Positions 4,491 to 9,514 of a DNA stretch of 9,514 bases are shown piece after piece; positions within the stretch are counted from its first letter, which is position 1; the number at the start of each line of letters is the position of its first letter. The notes under the pieces are model-generated. The model had not been told where the DNA came from. It searched no databases and saw only the letters and a program-made list of their open reading frames with translations. The stretch lies in the NCBI GenBank assembly GCA_900758895.1, contig CAAETG010000154.1:1-9514 (forward strand). Reading direction: 5' to 3'. Made by a program: the position numbers and the translations under genes. Origin of the DNA: Bacilli bacterium (GTDB lineage Bacteria; Bacillota_I; Bacilli_A; RF39; UBA660).

Positions 4491-7299
4491 TTTGCTCTAA
4501 CATTTTCTTTAAGAAAATACCGGTATAAGAGTTTGGATTTTTAGCTACTTGTTCAGGAGTGCCCGTAGCAATTACTTCTCCTCCTAAATTTCCGCCTTCT
4601 GGTCCTAAGTCAATGATATAATCTGCTACTTTAATTACATCTAGGTTGTGTTCAATTACAATTACCGTATCACCATTGTCGACAATTCTATTTAATATTT
4701 GAAGTAGTTTTTTAATATCTTCACTATGTAATCCAGTGGTTGGTTCATCTAGGATGAAAATACTTTTGCCAGTAGGTTTCTTTTGAAGTTCTTTCGCTAG
4801 TTTTACTCGGCCTGCTTCTCCACCAGATAAAGTAGGTGCTGGTTGACCAAGTTTGATATAAGATAATCCAACTTCATCCATTACTTTTAATTTGTTATAT
4901 ACTTTCGGAATATTTTCAAAGAATGGTAGGGCTTCAGATACACGCATATCTAGGACATCGGCAATATTTTTCCCTTTGAATTTAATGGCTAATGTTTCTT
5001 TGTTATAACGTTTTCCACCACAAACATCACATGGAACATAGACATCTGGTAAGAAATGCATTTCGATTTTCTTTACACCATCTCCCCAACATGCTTCACA
5101 ACGTCCGCCTTTAACATTAAATGAAAATCTTCCTTTGTCATAACCATGCATTTTCGCTTCTTTGGTATTGGTAAATACATCTCTTATATCATCAAATACA
5201 CCTACATAAGTAGCTGGGTTACTCCGTGGAGTTCTTCCAATTGCATCTTGGGTAATATGAACTACTTTATCAACATTTTCCATTCCTTTTATTTCTTTAC
5301 AAGCTCCAGGGATTTGTTTGGAACCATTAATCCCTACAGCTAGAGTTTTGTAGAGAATTTCATTGATTAAAGAAGATTTTCCACTTCCAGAAACACCTGT
5401 TACACATACAAATTTATTTAATGGAATTTCAACATTAATGTTTTTTAAATTATGTTCACTTGCTTTAATAATTTTTAAAGATTTACCATTTCCTTTACGA
5501 CGCTTTTTAGGAACTTCAATTTTTTCTTTACCAGATAGGTAACGACCTGTTAGGGAATTAGGATTAGCCATTACTTCTTCTGGTGTTCCGGCTGCTATAA
5601 CGTTTCCGCCAAATTCACCAGCTCCTGGGCCAATATCCACTAAGTAATCGGCAGCAAGCATTGTATCGGTATCATGTTCGACTACAATTAGAGTATTTCC
5701 TAAATCACGCATTTCTTGCATGGCTTTAATTAGTTTTTCATTATCTTTTTGATGTAATCCAATGCTTGGTTCATCTAGGACATATAAAACACCAGATAAT
5801 TTTGAACCAATTTGAGTAGCTAAGCGAATTCGTTGTGCTTCTCCACCAGATAGGGTACCAGCATTTCTTGATAGCGTTAAATAGCCAAGACCGACATTAA
5901 TTAAGAAATCTAATCGATTTAGTATTTCTTTTGTTACTAGACCACTAATTTCTTGTTGTTCATTTGTTAATTTTAATTTGGCAATAAAATCTCTTAACTC
6001 TAAAATACTAAAATTTGTTATTTCATAAATATTCTTTTTGTTAATTTTAACAGATAATACCATGTCATTTAGTCTTGCTCCATGACATTTTGGACAAGGG
6101 GATTCTACCATGTACATTTCAATCCATTCTCTTCGCCAGTTACTTGTTGTTTCTAAGTGTAATCTTTCTAATTTGGTAATGATTCCTTCATAGTAATCTG
6201 ATACATAACGAACATTACCATTTTTTGATACATATTTAAAATCAATTTTATCTTTGGAACCATAAAGAATAATATCTAGTTCTTTTCTGGTAAGATCTTT
6301 TAAAGGTTTATTTGGATCAATCTTATAATAATTGCAAACAGCGAGTAATTGAATGGTTTCTATATTTTGATCATTGCTAATGGTTTTAATTCCGCCTTCT
6401 AAAATACTTTTGGTTTTATCTGGCATTAACAGTGCTTCTCCAATTTTTAATTTGGTTCCAAGTCCTTTACACTCCGGACAAGCACCATAAGGAGCATTAA
6501 AAGAGAATAATCTTGGCTCTAGTTCGGGAAGAGAAAAATTACAGTGAGGACAAGCATAAGATTCACTCATTAAGATTTCTTCTTTACCAATTACATTGAT
6601 TAATACTTTTCCTTCTGCTAATTTACAACTGGTTTCAATTGCTTCGAATATTCTACCACGTTCTTCTGGATCAAGAACAATTCGATCAATAACAACTTCA
6701 ATATTGTCTTTGATGTTTTTTTCTAAAATAATTTCTTCATCAAGGCTACGCATTTCACCATTTACCCGTACTCTTGAATAGCCATTTTTTCTTAATTCAT
6801 CGAATAAATCTTTATGGGTTCCTTTTTCACCGTGAACAACAGGGGCCATGATTTCAAGTTTGCTTCCTACTTCTAAATCCATAATGCGATTGGTCATTTC
6901 TTCAATCGATTGTCTAGTGATTGGAATGTTGTGTTTTGGGCAATAGGGAATACCAATTCTCGCATATAAGAGTCTTAAATAGTCATAGATTTCGGTGATG
7001 GTACCAACAGTACTTCGAGGATTTTTATTCGTTGTTTTTTGATCAATGGAAATACTTGGACTTAAGCCTTCAATTGAATCTACATCTGGTTTTTCACTAA
7101 TACCAATAAATTGTCTAGCATAAGCACTTAGACTTTCGACATATCTTCTTTGTCCTTCTGCAAAGATGGTGTCAAAAGCAAGTGATGATTTACCACTTCC
7201 TGATACTCCAGTCATAACAATTAATTTGTTTTTAGGTAGTTCAATGTTAATGTTTTTTAAGTTATTTTCTCTTGCTCCTTTGACAATAATTTTATCCAT
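4486..7299 (-). CDS. uvrA: Excinuclease ABC subunit A (UvrA)
   Basis: UvrA dimers find bulky DNA lesions and load UvrB in nucleotide excision repair. The 937-residue product has the family's length and tandem ABC layout. In the first half: Walker A GVSGSGKSS (31-39), a UvrB-binding region (about 115-240), a CxxC...CxxC zinc finger (Cys250, 253, 274, 277), a second CPKC pair (402, 405), signature LSGGEAQR (483-490) and Walker B VLYVLDEPS (504-512). In the second half: Walker A GVSGSGKSS (635-643), zinc finger Cys734, 737, 757, 760, signature LSGGEAGR (824-831) and Walker B IFILDEPTTGLH (847-858). The second signature has Gly at 830 where Gln is usual. ATG 7299 is chosen because AAAGGAG lies 8 nt upstream; a GTG at 7308 would fall in the ribosome binding site. 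It stands alone, not beside uvrB, with its own promoter and terminator. Confidence 0.98.
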   Translation of the reverse strand: MDKIIVKGARENNLKNINIELPKNKLIVMTGVSGSGKSSLAFDTIFAEGQRRYVESLSAYARQFIGISEKPDVDSIEGLSPSISIDQKTTNKNPRSTVGTITEIYDYLRLLYARIGIPYCPKHNIPITRQSIEEMTNRIMDLEVGSKLEIMAPVVHGEKGTHKDLFDELRKNGYSRVRVNGEMRSLDEEIILEKNIKDNIEVVIDRIVLDPEERGRIFEAIETSCKLAEGKVLINVIGKEEILMSESYACPHCNFSLPELEPRLFSFNAPYGACPECKGLGTKLKIGEALLMPDKTKSILEGGIKTISNDQNIETIQLLAVCNYYKIDPNKPLKDLTRKELDIILYGSKDKIDFKYVSKNGNVRYVSDYYEGIITKLERLHLETTSNWRREWIEMYMVESPCPKCHGARLNDMVLSVKINKKNIYEITNFSILELRDFIAKLKLTNEQQEISGLVTKEILNRLDFLINVGLGYLTLSRNAGTLSGGEAQRIRLATQIGSKLSGVLYVLDEPSIGLHQKDNEKLIKAMQEMRDLGNTLIVVEHDTDTMLAADYLVDIGPGAGEFGGNVIAAGTPEEVMANPNSLTGRYLSGKEKIEVPKKRRKGNGKSLKIIKASEHNLKNINVEIPLNKFVCVTGVSGSGKSSLINEILYKTLAVGINGSKQIPGACKEIKGMENVDKVVHITQDAIGRTPRSNPATYVGVFDDIRDVFTNTKEAKMHGYDKGRFSFNVKGGRCEACWGDGVKKIEMHFLPDVYVPCDVCGGKRYNKETLAIKFKGKNIADVLDMRVSEALPFFENIPKVYNKLKVMDEVGLSYIKLGQPAPTLSGGEAGRVKLAKELQKKPTGKSIFILDEPTTGLHSEDIKKLLQILNRIVDNGDTVIVIEHNLDVIKVADYIIDLGPEGGNLGGEVIATGTPEQVAKNPNSYTGIFLKKMLEQK

Positions 7300-7363
7300 A
7301 GTTAACACTCCTTTTATATTTATATTGGATCAAATTTCTTTTTTTATCACTTTGAACGTGCTT

Positions 7364-7392
7364 ATTATACCATGCGAACAAACGTCAGTCAA
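7364..7392 (-). promoter_or_regulatory. uvrA promoter
   Basis: On the minus strand, TTGACT (7387-7392) and TATAAT (7364-7369) are 17 bases apart, with a TG one base before the -10 (extended -10). The 5' leader to ATG 7299 would be about 57 nt. The promoter lies back to back with the promoter of the divergent Ig-like gene; the two -35 boxes are only 9 bp apart. Confidence 0.8.
7375..7388. promoter_or_regulatory. Possible LexA (SOS) operator in the uvrA promoter
   Basis: CGAACAAACGTCAG matches 11 of 14 positions of the Bacillus-type SOS box (CGAACRNRYGTTYC); the left half is perfect and the right half is degenerate. It covers the spacer between the uvrA -35 and -10 and touches the -35, where a repressor would block transcription. 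uvrA belongs to the LexA regulon in B. subtilis. The weak right half keeps confidence low. Confidence 0.4.
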
Positions 7393-7401
7393 TCATTCAA
7401 T

Positions 7402-7430
7402 TTGACAAATACTTACTTTTGTGGTATCAT
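7402..7430 (+). promoter_or_regulatory. Promoter of the Ig-like surface protein gene
   Basis: A perfect TTGACA (7402-7407) and TATCAT (7425-7430) are 17 bases apart, with TG one base upstream of the -10. Transcription should start near 7437. AAGGGGG at 7461-7467, 7 nt before ATG 7475, is a strong ribosome binding site, so the gene is probably well expressed. Confidence 0.82.
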
Positions 7431-7474
7431 AGCAGCCAAAACCAAGAGATATATGGTTATAAGGGGGATTTTGT

Positions 7475-9262
7475 ATGTATGAAGAAAAGACTAGAAAGAT
7501 TCAAATTAATTGGAAATCATTGCTTATTAAACTTGCTATTTTGTTAGTTGTTATTTTTCTTGTTGTTTGGATTGTTTCTTTATTTAATCGTGATAAGGAA
7601 AATGCTTCTAATTTTGGTACTAATTTAGCTACGATGAGAGATGCTGCGACCGAATATTTTACGGGTTCTAGACTTCCTAGTGAGGCAAATGATTCCACTC
7701 GTATTACGCTTGGTGAAATGTTTGATCGTAATTTATTAGTGGAATTCCAAGATGAAAATGGTAATCCTTGTGATACTGAGGAAAGTTATGCAGAAGCAAC
7801 TAAGATTGATGAAGAAAATTATCGAATTGAAGTAAGACTTGTTTGTGAGAATGATAGTGATACTATTATTAATACTGTAAAAAGACAAGTTACAGATAGT
7901 GATAATAATGTAACAGATGATGAGGAAAATGATCCTATTATTGATGATGATACGAATGATGATATTATAGATGATAATGAAGATTCATCTGATCAAATGA
8001 ATCAAGGTTCTTCTAATAATCAGGGCTCTAATCAATCTGGTTCAAATAATAGTGGATCAAATTCTAATTCTAACAATAATTCAAATAATAATAACAGTAA
8101 TAGTAGCAACAATAATAATGGTAATAATAATACAAATTCTAATACTTGTACTTATGGAAAGAAAGAATATGCTACTACATATCCGCTTGCTTATGTAGTA
8201 AGTGGCAATTGTGCTGTAAGTGCATCTAGTATTAGTGGTAGTCATGCTAATAGTGCGACGAAAGTAGGAAATGCTGAGTATACAAAATTAGTTAAGGAAA
8301 CAGCTAATTTAGAAGCAAATACAGGTGCTAATTTAGTTGTTAGCAATCCACAGTATACAAAAATTTTAAATAAAGCTGGTACTGGTTATGTTGGTTATCA
8401 AATTTATTTTAGTGTAAAACAAAAAATTAATTCTTATGCTACGAAAACAATTTATTCTTATTATTTAGATCAAAATGGTAATCGTAGAGTCATTATTGAT
8501 AATCGAAGTAGTTTAGATAATTCTAATAATAATGAAAATCAAATTCATGTAACAAGTGTTACAATTAATCGCTCTAGTTTAACTTTAGATGTTGGTGATA
8601 CCTATACATTAAGTGCTACAGTTAAACCAACGAATGCTACTAATAAAACGGTTTCTTGGTCAAGTAGTAATACGAGTGTTGTTAGCGTTTCATCAAATGG
8701 TAAGGTAACTGCTAAAGGAGAGGGAAGCGCTACTATTACTGCTACAGCAGATGGTAAAAAAGATACAGTAACAGTAAAAGTAAATGATGATGGTTATATT
8801 GAATTTGAGGAATCTAAAGTAACTTTAGATGTTGGTGATACTTACCGAATTGATTATGATACTAATTTAAGTGGAAAAGTTAGTTGGAGTAGTAGTAATA
8901 CAAAAGTAGCAACTGTTTCATCAAGTGGTAGAATTACAGCTAAAAAAGAAGGTAATGCTACTATCACAGCAACAATTAATGGTAAGAGTGATACCATTCG
9001 TGTAACTGTTGAAGAAGAAGGTTATTTAAAAATATTAGATGATGATTATTTAGTTGTATTTGTTGGTAATTCTTATACTTTAGATGTAGATACCAATTTA
9101 GATGATCTAACCTTTCAATCCAGTGATACTAGTATTGCAACGGTAAATAGTAATGGAACGATTCGTGTTAAAAAAGTTGGAGGCGTAACCATTACTGTTC
9201 GCTCCGGAAAGTATCAAGATACGATCCGTATTTATTGTCAAGAACTTTCCTTTTTCGATTAA
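7475..9262 (+). CDS. Membrane-anchored surface protein with pilin-like N-terminal region and three BIG_2 Ig-like domains
   Basis: The 595-residue product has a short basic N-terminus and one transmembrane helix (about 14-36) without a signal-peptidase site, so it is probably N-in/C-out. Residues 45-134 resemble the soluble part of small pseudopilins: a helix with MRDAATEYF, then ITLGEMFDRNLLVEF (77-91), then beta-like sequence with Cys99 and Cys124. An acidic stretch (about 138-175) and a low-complexity Asn/Ser/Gly linker (173-224) follow. Next is an unrecognised beta-rich domain with Cys225 and Cys246 (about 225-347). Three BIG_2 (bacterial Ig-like, group 2) domains follow at about 358-437, 440-514 and 516-590, each with (L)DVGDTY-type and W/FxSSxTxxxxVxxxG motifs. 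BIG_2 domains are common in adhesins. There is no LPXTG motif. The gene is monocistronic between its promoter and terminator. The ligand is unknown. Confidence 0.85.
   Translation: MYEEKTRKIQINWKSLLIKLAILLVVIFLVVWIVSLFNRDKENASNFGTNLATMRDAATEYFTGSRLPSEANDSTRITLGEMFDRNLLVEFQDENGNPCDTEESYAEATKIDEENYRIEVRLVCENDSDTIINTVKRQVTDSDNNVTDDEENDPIIDDDTNDDIIDDNEDSSDQMNQGSSNNQGSNQSGSNNSGSNSNSNNNSNNNNSNSSNNNNGNNNTNSNTCTYGKKEYATTYPLAYVVSGNCAVSASSISGSHANSATKVGNAEYTKLVKETANLEANTGANLVVSNPQYTKILNKAGTGYVGYQIYFSVKQKINSYATKTIYSYYLDQNGNRRVIIDNRSSLDNSNNNENQIHVTSVTINRSSLTLDVGDTYTLSATVKPTNATNKTVSWSSSNTSVVSVSSNGKVTAKGEGSATITATADGKKDTVTVKVNDDGYIEFEESKVTLDVGDTYRIDYDTNLSGKVSWSSSNTKVATVSSSGRITAKKEGNATITATINGKSDTIRVTVEEEGYLKILDDDYLVVFVGNSYTLDVDTNLDDLTFQSSDTSIATVNSNGTIRVKKVGGVTITVRSGKYQDTIRIYCQELSFFD
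7991..8146 (+). repeat. Low-complexity Asn/Ser/Gly-coding tract
   Basis: About 52 codons are nearly all Asn, Ser, Gly or Gln, built from AAT/AAC, AGT/TCT/TCA and GGT triplets. It forms a flexible spacer between the membrane-proximal part and the distal domains. The repetitive DNA could change length by slippage in steps of three without breaking the frame. Confidence 0.7.
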
Positions 9263-9293
9263 AAAACTACGCTAATTAAACGTAGTTTTTTTT
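9261..9293. terminator. Intrinsic terminator after the Ig-like gene
   Basis: A perfect 11-bp inverted repeat (AAAAAACTACG at 9261-9271, CGTAGTTTTTT at 9281-9291) with a 9-nt loop is followed by more T (T8 in all). It starts inside the stop codon of the Ig-like gene. By symmetry it also serves the convergent minus-strand gene ending at 9339. Confidence 0.88.
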
Positions 9294-9338
9294 GAGCTGT
9301 GAACTTCAAGGAGGTTCGTATCTATCCAAAAAAATAAA

Positions 9339-9514
9339 TTAACTTTTTACTTTATTTTCTTCTTGGCCCTCACCATTTCCATAGATACAGGCTTCGATCA
9401 TACTAATTACTACATTGTTAAAAGAGGTGCCGTTTTCTTTTGCTATTTTCTCTACTTCTTTTAACAAATCATCTTTAATATATAAAGATTTGTAACTAGC
9501 TGGATCTTTTTGCC
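9339..9514 (-). CDS. C-terminal part of a ribbon-helix-helix-like protein (partial, 5' end outside window)
   Basis: The minus strand is open from the window edge to TAA at 9339-9341, giving 57 codons and no start codon yet. The peptide contains SYKSLYIKDDLLKEVEKIA and then NGTSFNNVVISMIEACIYG, ending in a short charged tail. The pattern (a short beta strand 'YKSLYIKDD', a helix, a 'GxSFNNVV' turn and a second helix) fits the Arc/CopG/MetJ ribbon-helix-helix fold, small DNA-binding proteins that often act as repressors or antitoxins. It converges on the Ig-like gene; the terminator at 9261-9293 lies between them. Partner genes would lie beyond the window, so its role cannot be judged. Confidence 0.65.
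   Translation of the reverse strand, partial: QKDPASYKSLYIKDDLLKEVEKIAKENGTSFNNVVISMIEACIYGNGEGQEENKVKS

Noticed and set aside
5146..7405. Plus-strand ORFs opposite uvrA (5146-5343, 6596-6781, 7166-7405)
   Set aside because: They are shadows of a well-supported uvrA reading frame, with no domain or start signals.
7501..7698. Minus-strand ORF opposite the start of the Ig-like gene
   Set aside because: Antisense to a gene with strong promoter, ribosome binding site and domains; no independent support.
9318..9388. 8-bp inverted repeat GTATCTAT (9318-9325) / ATAGATAC (9381-9388), and a 7-bp hairpin at 9301-9317
   Set aside because: Short, with no U-run, and one arm lies inside the ribbon-helix-helix coding end; probably chance or a minor part of the convergent 3' region.

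Overview
The window looks like a low-GC member of the Bacillota (Bacilli side, possibly one of the uncultured gut lineages related to Mollicutes). The reasons are: strong AT bias, AAGGAG-type ribosome binding sites, sigma-A-like TTGACA/TATAAT promoters, and Bacilli-like SmpB, RNase R, thymidine kinase and UvrA. TGA is used as a stop (end of tdk), so this is not the Mycoplasma genetic code. The lineage is inference; no marker here fixes it.

Layout. (1) 1-271, plus strand: the 3' end of a WG-repeat-like gene, probably frameshifted near its end. It converges on smpB at a shared bidirectional terminator. (2) 286-3816, minus strand: a tightly packed operon read as pseudopilin, tdk (thymidine kinase), rnr (RNase R), smpB. 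Starts and stops overlap or nearly touch. RNase R and SmpB both act in ribosome rescue and nonstop-mRNA decay; why a pseudopilin and thymidine kinase lead the operon is unclear. (3) 3844-4271: about 430 bp without a convincing gene. On the minus strand it holds a good promoter followed by sequence that folds into long stems whose wobble pairs are G-U only on that strand, ending near a small terminator. I call this a candidate undescribed structured RNA, or long leader of the pseudopilin operon. Three tandem TGTCGAA-like heptamers lie in its 3' part. (4) 4272-4460, minus strand: a 62-codon gene end with no start signals, about 49% GC in its core, that resembles the variable C-terminus of diversity-generating-retroelement (DGR) target proteins. 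(5) 4462-7299, minus strand: uvrA with its own terminator and promoter; a degenerate LexA box lies between the -35 and -10. (6) 7402-9293, plus strand: a divergently transcribed membrane-anchored surface protein with a pilin-like N-terminal region, an Asn/Ser/Gly linker and three Ig-like (BIG_2) domains, ending in a strong terminator. (7) 9339-9514, minus strand: the C-terminal part of a ribbon-helix-helix-like protein running off the window.

The housekeeping genes (uvrA, tdk, rnr, smpB) are ordinary. The unusual material is the block at 3886-4460: the structured RNA candidate next to an orphan DGR-like variable-region fragment, between uvrA and a pseudopilin-led operon. No reverse transcriptase and no template repeat is visible in the window.
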